Positions 23,857 through 35,224 of a stretch of DNA of 64,000 bases are shown here, one piece after another. Position 1 is the first letter of the stretch. Every line of letters begins with the position of its first letter. The notes under the pieces are model-generated. The model searched no databases and was not told the DNA's origin. It saw nothing but the letters and a program-made list of their open reading frames with translations. A program made the translations under genes and the position numbers. The DNA is from Trichobilharzia regenti (Eukaryota > Platyhelminthes > Trematoda > Strigeidida > Schistosomatidae), in contig OX235262.1 of NCBI GenBank assembly GCA_944472135.2, forward strand, positions 171,553,509-171,617,508, in the 5' to 3' direction.

Positions 23857-24438
23857 CAGCTCAGGAAGGCTTCATGTGCTTTTGGAAGTGTGTGGGCGGT
23901 TGTTACTTCCCGGCTGCCCACACCGTGGAAGTTGATTAATTCTTCGGGTACCTGAAACAGAAAGTGTTGCGTGACCGCAGAGCCCAGCGGACAACTGCTT
24001 GAGACCGGCCGGTCACACACGGCCTGTATGAAATGGTTTCTTGGTTTGGTTCCGTATTAGTAAACTTACCGCCGGTTACGGACCACCGTAGGTGGGGTAA
24101 GTCGGGATGTACAATTTTTGGAGTCGACCTTTTCTAACCCGTTCTCTCCGGAGTGGAGAGACAGCATAGTTGGCTGGCATACTGGTCATCTGAGGGAAAC
24201 ACCTTACTGCTGTTGAATCCCTGTTCCCCGGCAGTATGACTTCACCCACAGACCCCCCATCATAGTGTAAGAAAGATTCTTACACGATGTCGGTAACTGC
24301 TTTTAGTGTAATCGCCATCCTAACAACCTTTCTGGCATGATAGGACCTGCAGGAACATATGTTCCAGCCAGTGTAGCTTGTTGGGTCATCGTGATGTGCA
24401 AGCCCAACTACCACGTCAATGTAACAGCTATCGGTCGG
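23857..24438 (+). repeat. Repeat X, copy 2
   Basis: Full-length partner of 10043-10610, with a few substitutions and small indels (for example an 8-base gain, ggcggttg, after gtgtgt). It starts and ends at the same bases as copy 1, which defines the element limits. No coding capacity and no obvious target duplication. Confidence 0.8.
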
Positions 24439-25074
24439 GATACAGTCAAGATAATAGTCTAAGTACAAAACAAGTACTGTAGAACAAAACTGGTTAACCT
24501 GAATGTAACTGTAAGAAGTATCTTAGAATCAAGGAGAATATCCCCAACAAGATGGGGTCAGAAACTCTGTCCACAAAAATCACACATCAACGCTTTCCGC
24601 AGACAATCCAGGGCCGAAATGACCTTGACTCACTCAAACAAATCACAACGTAAAACAACACACATTATCGATGTGTCGTACAACTACAAGGGGAGCCATT
24701 AAAATTGGAGACTTAACAGAATTTAAGACAAATAATAAGGATAAAGTCAAAGTATGATATGCAAACGTCAGAACAATGATATACAGTCCATGAGAAAAAC
24801 AGGTAGTAGTTACAAAGTTGAAACATCCAAAAAATGTATAAATATTGCAATCTGATCGTTCAGAAGTGGGGTGGGGAAGTGAGTTCAGGTGTGGCGGGGG
24901 GGGGTTAGAGTGAGTTTCCACACAGTTACTCCGTTATGGGTAAAACTGATAAAATGTCAGACTACAGATAGCCATTTCAACAAAGACATGGAAAGATATA
25001 GTTCACTTTAGAACTGATCACTATCAAGAAAGCTTATGCAAAGCTGTGAGATACTTTATTGTCACTCGATTCAA

Positions 25075-25760
25075 CGAAAGAATTTGATACATTCAAGTAA
25101 GAAAATATAACTTGTATTGTTCATCATAGAATAATTGAGTTTGACAAAACACCCGGAAGACAAGAGAGTAAAAAGAAAGATCTGAAAGAACGATGATGAG
25201 CAGAACCGTGAAGGAGAAAAAGATGTAACATGGAAAAACAATAGGATTCTAGCGGATATGCGAGGTCGCAAAGAGTGAATGCCATATCACCAATTGTCTC
25301 CAACCAATAGTTCTTAGAATCCCGAGTACCCCAACCGGCCAAGGAGTCTCTACCTCCCTGCGTGGTCTAACTAACTGTTTCGGATTTCATTGACTGATGA
25401 AGCCATGTCTTGGTTTGACCGCCACTAGCTCTTTTCCAACCTGCTCCATCCTATGTCGGTTAACATTGTCCGTCGGTCCAGGAAAGCGATGGCCTAGGCA
25501 TAAGTTACACATCTCCTAACTATTTCAATTGCTTTAGTCTCACAACTTCATCGATAGATGCCCCCCTTACCTAACACTCGACGCTTAAGTCTAATATTAC
25601 CCACCCTGTTATACCGACTAACACTGGAGATAGAACGCAGACACTTGTGATCAAAGACAGCTAGTCTTTTCGTATATTCCACTTTCAATGACCATGTCTC
25701 ATAACTGTAAAGCAGGATTAAGCGAACTGACGCACAGTACACACCTATGGTAGATAGCTA
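25075..25760 (-). mobile_element. LINE-B 3' fragment
   Basis: The reverse strand reads YCASVRLILLYSYETWSLKV, then HKCLRSISSVSRYNRVGNIR, RRVLGK and GWGTRDSKNYWLETIGDMA, then the 3' UTR. Frames are interrupted. Between 24440 and 25075 I see only unassigned AT-rich sequence. Confidence 0.7.
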
Positions 25761-26690
25761 GGTGGATATCACGTCACCACTGGCGTTGGTTGATGCAACT
25801 TTCGAAATAAGTGATTGGTTAGACATAGTATACATCTACAGGGTCATGATCAGTAAGGCATGTTAATCAATCCGACGTAAGAATTAAGATTACAAAAGGT
25901 GGAGGTCGGACCCTTGTCCCTTTTTATAATCAGTTTGTAGATTTCGCACTGAACGAGGATTTTTGAAGTGGAATAACCATTGTCGAGGTGAATATTCTAT
26001 TGTCTGACTGAATATTCTTGAATGCATTATTCAAAGATTTCAGCTTCCAATTTCACTAAAACCGTAGTCTCCTTCTGCAAATCTGATACGTTTCACATGA
26101 GTATTCCTTTCCTATACCCTTAAAATACACAAACCTTGATTCTATGTTTTTTTAGATGAGGTTTCAGTAATGTTTTATTTGTGACACATTATTAGAATAA
26201 ATGTATTCTTGGTCTCGGTGTAAGAGTTTATTATGTGTAAAGTTGAAGTTAAAATCAGGAAACCCTAAGATCTATTCTACAAAGATCTTGATTTGTGTAA
26301 TAGTAATAATGATAATAATGGCTTTATATAATGTACAGAATTTTCCTTCAGAGTTTATTGCATGATATTTTCTCTTCGTACAGGATCTTCAGATTAAATA
26401 CTAATTGTGACAGTATATCGTGTGACAAAATGCTGTTTTAACGTGTGATGCACAAAACAATCCCTTATAGATATAATGTTTCATCTTTGCCTCCTTCGAA
26501 AAATCCATTACATGTGGTTGAAAGCCAATCGAAAAAGAGTTGTTTACGAGTACATTTTGAGATTAAGAGACAATACTCAGGGACAGTTATCTCACGTTTT
26601 GGGTTTCGTTGCCGCCCTCCCCCTCACCCCACGATTATGCTTGTTTCAGTTCTAGTGGAGAACACTAGCAAATCACCAGATTGTAAACGC

Positions 26691-26694
<4 letters not shown>
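25761..26694. other. TFIIF intron sequence
   Basis: AT-rich and unassigned; no exon or repeat that I can support. Confidence 0.35.
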
Positions 26695-26738
<44 letters not shown>

Positions 26739-27175
26739 GAGGCATCGTTTCAACTACAGGCGGACAAAACTGATGAAGATATCAAAGCAAGGATCGGGAA
26801 AGCAAGTCAAGCTTCCATTTCTCTCAAGTCTTTATGGAGGTCAACAGCACTCAGAATGAAAAATAAGATCCGGATTTTCACCTCCAATGTGAAGTCAGTG
26901 CTGCTCACTGTACGGATCAGAAACTTGGCGCGTCATAAAGAGCACCTCAAACAAACTACAGACCTTCAACAGCTGTCTTCGCTCAATGCTCAAGATCAGA
27001 TGGCCGGGCAGAAAAGATCAGCAACACGGATCTCTAGGAGTGAACCAACCAGGAACCAGGGAAAGATGTGGGCAGACTTGTAGCCAGGTGAAAACTCTAG
27101 CAGAGACCCAAACGCAATGGAGACGTGCGGTTGAAGCCCTATATTCCTCTAGGAATTAAGGAAAATAATTATATG
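26695..27175 (+). mobile_element. (TA)n tract and RTE LINE 3' end
   Basis: A (TA)n microsatellite at about 26695-26736 abuts the RTE C-terminal region (DEDIKARIGKASQASISLKS, then LKSLWRSTALRMKNKIRIF) and its tail 'gttgaagccctatattcc' at 27129-27146. Confidence 0.7.
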
Positions 27176-27244
27176 TATATATATCTAGTGATGTAGGTTT
27201 CTGGCGGCCTAAGTTTTTAAGCAGGCCGCCGGATTGAGATCTAA

Positions 27245-27510
27245 AGTAATTTAAATGTGCGTCGGTGGCACGACCGTAGAATGCTTGCTAACCACCCTGC
27301 ATGGGGTTCGGATTTCGATACCCGGCTGCCGAAGCACTCCTTTACCTCGCTAAGCTACTAATAAGACTAGTGAAGAGGGAAGGCTGGGCATGAGGTTAAC
27401 AACCCCATCCCATAAAAATTATCACCGCTGCTACCAAAGCTTCAAAGCCCAAGAAGCTTGAGGCCCTATATTCCACTGAGAACGTAAAGGAATAAAAAAA
27501 GAGTAATTTA
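27245..27510 (+). repeat. tRNA-headed SINE (family 1)
   Basis: The head is gtgcgtcggtggcacgac with a diverged B box; the body is cactcctttacctcgctaag and gaagggaaggctgggcatga. The tail, ccctatattccactgagaac then an A-rich end, resembles the RTE LINE tail, which suggests mobilisation by the RTE machinery. Confidence 0.65.
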
Positions 27511-27637
27511 AGTAATGTATAATATAACGTCAGATCGTTTGCTTACTAATCATTACGAGTCTGTTTGTAGTTGTTCTCGTCCTAGACCTTCTTTCTTCCT
27601 AAAAAAGTTCTTTCCACTGGATATTTTTTCACTTTAG

Positions 27638-27761
27638 GTCGATTATATGACTAATTCATCATCAGATGAAGAGAAATTGCCTAGCGAAGAGCGTGAAAAA
27701 ATCTATGAAGAAACTGGAGTAGACGAAGAACTCGCATTGAAAGCTCTTCTCACTGATATAA
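27638..27761 (+). CDS. GTF2F1: TFIIF alpha (RAP74) exon 5
   Basis: Short exon reading VDYMTNSSSDEEKLPSEERE, then KIYEETGVDEELALKALLTD. With the preceding GDE it reconstructs EVDYM plus a Ser/Asp/Glu run, as in human RAP74. The acceptor is actttag|gtc (27637/27638), phase 0; the donor is tataa|gtatga (27761/27762), phase 1. Confidence 0.92.
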
Positions 27762-27859
27762 GTATGATAATTTTTGTTGTTGCTATTTTACTTAATTTAT
27801 TAGAAGATTTATTTGTTTATTGATTTATTGATTTTATTCTTTTACGTTCTGAGTGGAAA

Positions 27860-28215
27860 GATGACATACCTAGACTAGCCACTTCCAATTGGATCTACCA
27901 ATTGAACTGCGCTTGTGGTGGAGCGAGTTACATCTGCCGTTGCTCGCTCGGGAACATCTACCTGTGTGGTTAAATAAAGGTGTAGTTAGCAGCATCAACA
28001 GTTCGATATGAGACTACTTGGTCCATACCAGCCAAAAATCCAATATTGAAGAGTCCTTCTCCATCATCTATCGGGTATCACATAAATTGCCTAAAACATC
28101 CAGGTACCGTATACCTTAAATAGCAGAGGCAACCTCCGGTTCACCATAAAGAAGCTGTTCTCTATGTGCGGAAGAAGCAAGTCCAACCAGCCACTACTAT
28201 TACCCTGGCCGGCCT
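27860..28215 (+). mobile_element. PLE fragment, frameshifted
   Basis: The three frames together give NWIYQLNCACGGASYIC (GIY-YIG start), HLPVWLNKGVVSSINSS, SIIYRVSHKLPKTSRYRI and the C-terminal LYVRKKQVQPATTITLA. This is the usual order of a PLE endonuclease, broken by at least three frameshifts. Confidence 0.6.
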
Positions 28216-28369
28216 TCAGTGGAGACTATAAATTCATGCATGAATTTGTATTATTATCTTTCCTAATTTTTCTGATATTCAGTGTATTTTTATGTTGATG
28301 CTATCGAACTGTGGTCCATTGATATTATTATTATTGATTCGATGTTATTTAAACAACATTAATGTTGGC

Positions 28370-28640
28370 TTCTTGTGCAGATGCTTCGATGTCTGGGCAT
28401 GTAATCAGAAGTTAAGTGGTGGACGGTGACTAGTGTTGAAATCCAGTCAGGATGCGAATTTCGTCCCATTTGGGACTCGTCAACCGGATGTACCTGCGTT
28501 GTCCGATGAGATAGTGATGATGTTCCCACCGAGGCTCGAACCAAATGCCCACAGTTTCAAACGCCAAAGCGTTATCCATTAGACCACTCGGGCCACGAGA
28601 GCCACCTCTTGTGCAACGAGCATTTTGGTTCAATCAATCG
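28370..28640 (-). repeat. Smalpha-type hammerhead SINE
   Basis: From 28640 down: a tRNA-like head with A box (gtggcccgagtggtctaatg) and B box (ggttcgagcctc, 28531-28542), then the hammerhead region, then the tail ending in tcaccgtccaccac. These match what I recall of the schistosome Smalpha element (Pol III promoter plus hammerhead). It faces a second head at 28683 across a ~40-bp spacer. Confidence 0.75.
28436..28497 (-). ncRNA. Hammerhead ribozyme motif (Smalpha), degenerate core
   Basis: Order on the reverse strand: GTACATCC (stem I), TTGACGA (core; C3 replaced by T), GTCCC-AAAT-GGGAC (stem II), GAAA and a TGGAT return strand. Stem II is perfect, but the core change should abolish cleavage. 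Confidence 0.6.
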
Positions 28641-28682
28641 ACGGGAAAATCTAAAAGTGAATTAAATAATTAATATGACCCG

Positions 28683-28800
28683 TTGCACAAGAGGTGGCTC
28701 TCATGGCCCAAGTGGTCTAGTGGATAACGCTTTGGCGTTTGAAACTGTGGGCATCTGGTTCGAGCCTCGGTGGGAACATCATCACTCACTAAGTGAGTAT
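28683..28800 (+). repeat. Smalpha SINE head (truncated), head-to-head with previous
   Basis: Carries ggcccaagtggtctagtgg and ggttcgagcctcggtgggaa, then stops after atcactcact. Together with 28545-28640 it forms a ~90-bp inverted repeat. Confidence 0.75.
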
Positions 28801-29264
28801 AGTATTTTGCATTAATAGCGATAGCTTTCATCACTACCCTATTCAGTCATTAGATGAATAGGAAATGTTCATTAAAGCTGTAAGCCTCTACGGACTACTG
28901 TAGAGGTGTGAAATAAATCTTTCTCATGCAACGGTCTTACACTAGCTAGCTGTTTTACTGACTGTTTCAGGAATTAGCGTCAGTTTATGAGATATGTTGA
29001 AGAACTAAGTATCTCAACATAGCAATAAGAGATATGTAGCTATGTTTCAACTAGGAGGTTATACAGAATTCCTGTATTTCATTACCTCGTTTCAATTTTT
29101 TGTATCATAAACATTCTTCAAACAATTTTGAACGTTACATTTGGCGCGCTGGTGCCTTAATTACCCTGCAGGAAAAGGATATTCTGTTTGGAATATGGTT
29201 GCAGTATATCGTTCTTACCATATGCCAACTCAAATCATATCAGCTGAGTTGTCAGTGGGTTTTC

Positions 29265-29770
29265 GATTATTATTGTTATTATTCCATTGTGTTTCAAGTG
29301 GGACATAGGGCTTCAACAGCACGTCCCCACTTTGTCATGTTATCTGCAGTCCTCTTTAGTTGGTTCCACGACTGTCCATAGTCTCTCTTCTCGTTGTAAG
29401 ATCTCCTCTATGTCACCCTTGGACACATGCCTAACTTATCGTTTTCCATTCGAGCACCGTCCTGGGGTGGGATGTCACCCGACTGTCTCCTCAGCGTATG
29501 TCCGACCCTTCTCAATTTTCTTCGGAATTTTTGTTAGGCAATAAGTTGTCGATTGGTTCGCCCTCGCTAGCCGGCTGACCGTCCATCTGATCTTCGCTAT
29601 GAAGTTAGCCAGCCAAGATGGCAACTGTCGATAAGGGTCTATGGTTGTCTGTTAGAAATCCTTTCAGTGACGCGTTCGTCTTGTTTCTGACTCATATAGA
29701 AGCACTGACTGACTGACTGGCTTCACATTGGTGTTAAAAATCCAAAGTTTCTTCTTTACACTATAGGTGG
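29265..29770 (-). mobile_element. RTE LINE 3' fragment
   Basis: Reverse-strand RTE tail (complement of gttgaagccctatgtccc at 29308) through the C-terminal region to about 29770. No continuous frame. Confidence 0.65.
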
Positions 29771-30592
29771 CAGATTTCCATGCCTTGAGTTGCTAAACCC
29801 TTGTGTAAAGCTCATCAGATATTGTAAATACGGTTTCCTGTAGTGTCAAATTGTCAAAACTTTGTAGCTGGTCTCACGGTGTGTGATTATACTCTCGACT
29901 GTATGCAAAAACCCAGCTAGCATCACCTGATTGATTGCAAAACTATATGTAAAAATATATACCCTACCTAAGTCTCTATTTTATTGCAGTCAATTTTGAA
30001 AAATCTTCACTGATAGATATATCTGACGACCATACATCCCTCCAACCATACTCGCTTGGGAATAGTTGTACACATTAACAACAATGCTATAAAGATAGTT
30101 CTGAAAATGAACAGTGCATTTCAGAGTAAAGCGAATACCAACCCCACCCCACCCCCCTCCTAAAAGAAGGTTTGTTTTCAACCATCAATTCCAGTAGTTG
30201 ATATCTTTATTACAAATCATACTACACTCACTGTGTATCCGCCTTAGGACTGTTTAGAAAAATCGGAAGTATGATCATTGTGTGTGATTGGATCTCATGA
30301 CGTGAAGATCATAATTTGAAGTATATGTGTATGTCAAGCTCTTGACCATGCAAACAGTTGACTTGAATTGTGATCACATGTTAGTTAGAGCCAATTCTAT
30401 CGACCACTATTTTATATGTGTGAAAAGTAATGAAGACTCCCTCGTTTCTGTTTCTTTTGTCGCTTTAAAAAAAAATTCATTATTAGTTTATCCATTTATT
30501 TTATTTTATTTTCAAAACTCTTTGATGTCAATTTTTGCGATGCATATCAGTGTTCATATTGAGTTTTTGTTGAAACACTAGTGTTGGTAACC

Positions 30593-31640
30593 CCCCACCA
30601 ATGTGCTTCGCTGTCTGGAACTAATGTTCATGCAGGTCCTACTACGCCAAAAAGGTTGTTAGAATAGTGTTTAGATTAAAAGCAGTTGTCGGAGTAGTAT
30701 AAGGTGTTTACACTCTGCTGGGGATCTGTGGCCAAAACTGTATTGCTGCTGGGTAAAAGGAGTGCCAGCTATGCTGTCTCTCCACTCAGGAAAGGGAGGA
30801 GGTTAGAAAAAGTCAACCCCTCCCCCCCCCAAAAAAAATTGCACATTACGACTTATCCTACGGTGGTCCGTATCGGGAGGTAAGTTGCTAATACGGAAAC
30901 AATTCTAAAAACTTCATGCGATTCTCCCCATTAAATTAATTTGAACAAAGCAAGAACAACAGTTGTACCGGGATAATATGAGCTCATCTTTTATTATTTT
31001 GAGGATTTTTCTCAACTGGTTACAACCTGAACGAATAAAAGAATATGAATTACATTAGAGATTTGAACATACTTTTCCACGATCATAAGGAGTAATTTGT
31101 AGGAAGTAAAAGTAACATTAGTCCCAAATGATTTAACTGATTAGGAGTTACAAACACTGACTATTTATAGAATAGAATAATTAGACAATTAGGCTTGGTA
31201 ACAAAAACAGGGTTGCGTATATATGTGTGTGTATGGAAACAAGGTTTAGCTAGAAAGAGCATAACAAAAAAGTAGATTGCGTAACTAACGAAAACGTCTT
31301 ATCTAATAGCCAACAGAAAAAAACAAACAAAAGAACAAGGTGGGGTGAGTCATGTTTAGATGAGAGAGTAGAGTTTTCTAAATAAGAAATAGGTTGACTC
31401 ATAGAAGTTGTGTATTTTTTTTGTTATCAACAGGGCAGTGCAAGATTCACCACTGTCTCTTTCTGCGTACAGCTCTTCTCAAAGCCAATTCAAACAGGCT
31501 ATGTGTGTGATCGGCTTCAAACAGTTGTCCCCTGAGCTCTGCAGTCACGCAACATTACTTCTGTTTCAGATACCCAAGAAAAAATCAATTACCACGTTGC
31601 GGGCAGCCGAGAAGTAACAACTGCCCAAGCACTGAGTGCG
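30593..31640 (-). repeat. Repeat X, copy 3, split by a PLE-derived insert
   Basis: The 5' half of X lies at 31640-31425 and the 3' half at 30910-30593, both on the reverse strand and clearly more diverged than copies 1 and 2. Between them, 30925-31400 resembles the PLE 3' UTR at 17690 (gaacaaagcaagaacaacag). Confidence 0.6.
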
Positions 31641-31724
31641 CTACGGCTTTAAATTATTATGATTATCCTCGGACATGCACAAGGTGTTAGGTAGTTAGTT
31701 AAAACGACTACCTAAAAGATTATC

Positions 31725-31890
31725 TGTATGCTACTTGAAATAGTTTTAATAATAATCATAATAATAACAGCTTTATTCCAAACAGTATTTGTGGTACAGG
31801 TATGGAATTTTCAGCGTGCATTACAATATATTGCATCTAATTACCTCATAAATTTTATAAGATTTTTAAAATAAAAAATAAATGAATAAA
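31725..31890 (-). repeat. LINE 3' tail
   Basis: Contains agctttattccaaacag, tgtggtacaggtatggaat and ttcagcgtgcattac, as in the LINE tail at 15040. No coding sequence. Confidence 0.5.
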
Positions 31891-32038
31891 TAAATAATAA
31901 AACCAAAGCCAAAAAAAATAATATAGTTTCTAAAGGTTCGTTTTTCTTTGGTATCTCTCATGCTAACTAAATTCATGACCGTATGTGCATATGTCTACTG
32001 ATCTTTCCCCCCCTTTTTTTTCTGGATTTTGTCAATAG

Positions 32039-32865
32039 GCAGTGAAGAGGAGGAGAAATCTGAAAATGATGTACCAGAGATAGAAGAGGATTCAGTTGAT
32101 GAAGAAGCTTCCTCCAAACGACGTAATGAAATAGATAATGTCAGAAAGGGAATAAAATCTTCATCAACCTCTCATAAACCAGATGCAGACGAGGATGGTG
32201 TTGGTGGATTAGATTCCAGTAAAAAATTACATCGAAATCATAAAAAACGTCAAAACAATGGCTCAGATGAAAATGACAGTGGATCGTCATCTAGTTCAAG
32301 TTCATCTTCAGGCGATGAAGATTCTTCGACATATTCTTCATCTGATTCTGAATTAGATAATCGACTAAAGTCAATACAGAAAAATGTGAAAAAAGCTGAA
32401 GTCATACAAAAACTTCAAGAAACAATCAATGCCTCTTCACTTACATCCGGAGGTAATAGTTTATCTGACAATCATCAAATAACAAGTGGTAGTGGTGGTA
32501 GTTTGAAACGTTTACCTGGTAGTGATTTGTCTACATCCGGCGCCGGTGCTTCTGCCGCAGCCACTTCCACTTCAGACACACTTTTAGACTCTCCGGCGGC
32601 AAAAAAACCACGTGCTGATGGCATAACATCCTCCGCCTCCTCCTCCAATGCACCTGTGAACTCATCTGATAATGAATTAGTCAGTACAGTAAGAAAGTAT
32701 TTAATGCGAAAACCTATAACTGTCAGGGAATTGTTGAAAAAGATTCGATTGCGTAAATTAGTCAGTAAAAATGAAGATGCTCAAACTGTCCTAGCTAATG
32801 TATTACGTCAGTTAAGACCTATTAAGCAGACAATTAATGGACAACATGTTCTATCCTTGAAATAG
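32039..32865 (+). CDS. GTF2F1: TFIIF alpha (RAP74) last exon, C-terminal winged helix
   Basis: The first two-thirds are acidic and serine-rich (SEEEEKSENDVPEIEEDSVD; SSSSSSSSGDEDSSTYSSSD) and include PAAKKPRADG, which parallels PAAKRLRLDT of human RAP74. The last ~65 residues are the winged-helix domain: LVSTVRKYLMRKPITVRELL, then KLVSKNEDAQTVLANVLRQL, then INGQHVLSLK and the stop. In the human protein this domain contacts the FCP1 phosphatase and TFIIB. The acceptor is aatag|gc (32038/32039), completing a split Ser codon; the stop TAG is at 32863-32865. It ends as the human protein does, so the C-terminus is complete. Confidence 0.96.
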
Positions 32866-33234
32866 AGAATTCACCAACTCCGCCGCCCTTCGCCCACCCC
32901 AACCCCTTTCTGCTTCTCCTTTTTTTCTATGAGCAGTTTTCTTCTCTCCCCTTTCTTCAGGGTAATATATGTGTATACTCATTTTCCGCATGTACATATA
33001 CATATATTGAATGTATAAAAAATGGTTGTAAATCTGGAATTTTTTTATTATTGATTATTCTTTGATAAAAAAATCTATTTTGGAGTAATTGTCTTAGTCT
33101 TTTCTTATTGTAGTATTAGTTTGTGCTTGTAGTGCCTGTCTGTTCTGCTGTGTTATATACTGTTGTTATGCATATATGGTGTTCATCGTGACTAATCTCT
33201 TGCCTTTGTGTGTGTGTTTCTATTTCTTCACGTT
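32866..33234 (+). other. Probable TFIIF 3' UTR and downstream flank
   Basis: C- and T-rich then AT-rich, with no canonical AATAAA within the first 150 bp; a tataaaaaatgg stretch near 33013 and gataaaaaaatc near 33064 are possible weak poly(A) signals. No other gene is visible. Confidence 0.4.
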
Positions 33235-33458
33235 CCCAGTGGAACATAGGGCTCCAAGCTAGAGGCCTGGAGTTTCTTTAGCAGTGGTGTTTATTTTTAC
33301 AGGATGTGGTTACTGGCCTGCCTCATGCCCAACCTTTCCTCTTACCAGCCTTTATTTCTGGCTTAGCGAGGTAAAGGAGTGCGTCGGTGGCCGGGGATCG
33401 AACCCTGGACCATGTGCATAGTCGGCAAGCGTCCTTACCGCTGTGTCATCGACGCTCT
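33235..33458 (-). repeat. tRNA-headed SINE (family 1)
   Basis: The reverse-strand head starts near 33458 (cgtcgatgacacagcggtaa), with B box gggttcgatccccgg (33390-33405), then actcctttacctcgctaagc and aggaaaggttgggcatgagg. It ends with gagccctatgttccactggg, the RTE-like tail. Confidence 0.75.
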
Positions 33459-33475
33459 GTGTGTGTGTTTACCGT

Positions 33476-34060
33476 ATTATTATTATTATTGAGGCTCCCT
33501 TGGGTCTCTACTGGGGGACATAAGACTTCAACAGAACGTCTCCATTTCACCCTGTTCTTATTAGCTGGCCCCACGATTACCCATAGACTCGCATCTCCTC
33601 CCCCACAAGATCTCCATCTCATCCTCGGGATCATGTTCAACTCATTGTTTCCCATTCGGGTTCCACTCGAACGATGGCATACATTGAGCATGATGTCATT
33701 CGACAGTCCCCTCAGCGTGCATCTGATCCATCACCATTTCTTTCGGAATATTTCTTGATTAATACCCTCTTGATTGGTTCGTTCCTGTAGTCCCTCGTTG
33801 CTGATTCTTTCTCACCAGTTTGATCTTCAATGTAGAGCGAAGACAACTGTTGATAAAAGTCTCCAGTGGTCTGTTAAAAAATGCTTTCTGTGGCGCTTTA
33901 GCCAAGTTTATGACCAGCATAGAAGAATTGAAGGACTTGACATCCGATTTTTGTTGTTCATGCTGAGTGGAGTAGACATCCAAACTGATTTCAGAGTGAT
34001 GCAGGTCAGCCTTGCCTTTCCGACTCTGGTTTTTACATTATCCTATGCACATTTTACTGG
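33476..34060 (-). mobile_element. RTE LINE 3' fragment
   Basis: Preceded by a (TTA)n run; the RTE 3' end is at about 33500-33540 and the C-terminal region runs to about 34045 (KTSLNDVYSTQHEQQKSDV-like remnants). Degenerate. Confidence 0.65.
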
Positions 34061-34103
34061 TAAGTAGTGCTCCGTCCGTTGGAGTAATTTTGGTAGATGG
34101 TAG

Positions 34104-34603
34104 TGATATGTATCCATTTATATATATATATATATATATATGTTGGTCTCTCTTTCTGTTTGCTCTCTTAGTCTGTGACCATTTCACTTGTATGAACCTG
34201 TCTCCTTTAACAACGTATATTCCCCTTATATTATATATAATATAATATGAGTGTTTGTTGACAGTCCGTTGCTTGGTGACATATATCCATATATGGTGGT
34301 TGTTGACATGTCTGATATATTTCGCTATGTATATATGGATCGATACTTCATTATAATTAGCCATTCATGTTAAGACTGTCTAATGATTGTTCACACCCTT
34401 GTCTGAACATTCATATATATTTCGCTCTCACAATTTGTGTGACTTACTTACTTCGGTGTGATACCACTTATTGCTTCTCCTTGTGTTTGGAAAATAGAAG
34501 TATCATCGCAAACTTAGTGGTCTTCTGATTTCCGCCTTCTTGCGTCAGGACTATTAGTTTCTCGACCAGTCCATAACAATAATTTAGCGACGAGTACATA
34601 ACA
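34104..34603 (-). mobile_element. Solo LTR, copy 1, with 5-bp target duplication
   Basis: A 500-bp unit that, read on the reverse strand, starts tgttatgtactcgtcgc and ends with atacatatca (TG...CA ends). It is flanked on both sides by ggtag (34099-34103 and 34604-34608). It is almost identical to the copy at 43417-43920 in opposite orientation; a 61-codon chance frame inside both copies differs at one residue. No internal coding region is present, so it is a solo LTR left by recombination. The surrounding sequence is Smalpha, so it inserted into that SINE. Confidence 0.85.
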
Positions 34604-35060
34604 GGTAGCTAGCAGTGGAATCCACTAGGATGCTCATTTCGTCCTATTCGAGACTCGTCATATGGATGTACCTGCACTCCTCAGTGAGTGAGTGAGTGAG
34701 TGATAGACCACTCGGACTATGACAACCACTTGTTGTGCGACAGGTGTCAGTTATTATTTTTCATTCAATTTTGACTTTCCCGTTGATCGATTGGACCTCA
34801 ATGAGTTGGCCTCTGTTTACATGTCGGCTCCTAGCACGCATGCTTCGGGGATGGATGTCTGATGATTACCTGCAAGTAGTTTGGTGGATGGTAGTGATTA
34901 GCTAGTGGATGAAACACACATCGTGGATTCCATTGCTAGTCAGCATTCAGTAAACTACTCGAAGTTAATCCTCAGACATCTATGAAGCATCCATATCAAC
35001 AGAGGCCGAACATTTCGGTTCAGCTCAGTCAATGGGAAAATCAAAATTTGCATTACAAAC
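34604..35060. repeat. Smalpha copies arranged as inverted repeats
   Basis: A degenerate reverse-strand hammerhead region (34605-34700; core ATGACGA, stem II gtctc/gagac changed) is followed by a (gtga)n stretch and the conserved inter-head spacer (34745-34800). Two opposed Smalpha tails then form an imperfect palindrome: 34826-34915 against 34918-34993 (cctctgtt...atcaacagagg). Confidence 0.6.
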
Positions 35061-35224
35061 AAACATTAACTGTTATGTTCCATCATTTATTTCCAAATCC
35101 TTGAATGGTCCACCGGGTAATTGAATATTGTTGATGATATCTATATTTGTAAAAGGTAAATATACACTTATGACTCTGTAATCACTCAGAAATTCGTGTC
35201 CTAGAACACAAACCAATGGTTAGA

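Noticed and set aside
34038..34364. 108-codon reverse frame (and its 61-codon match at 43656-43841)
   Set aside because: Both lie inside the solo LTRs and match only because the LTR copies are nearly identical.
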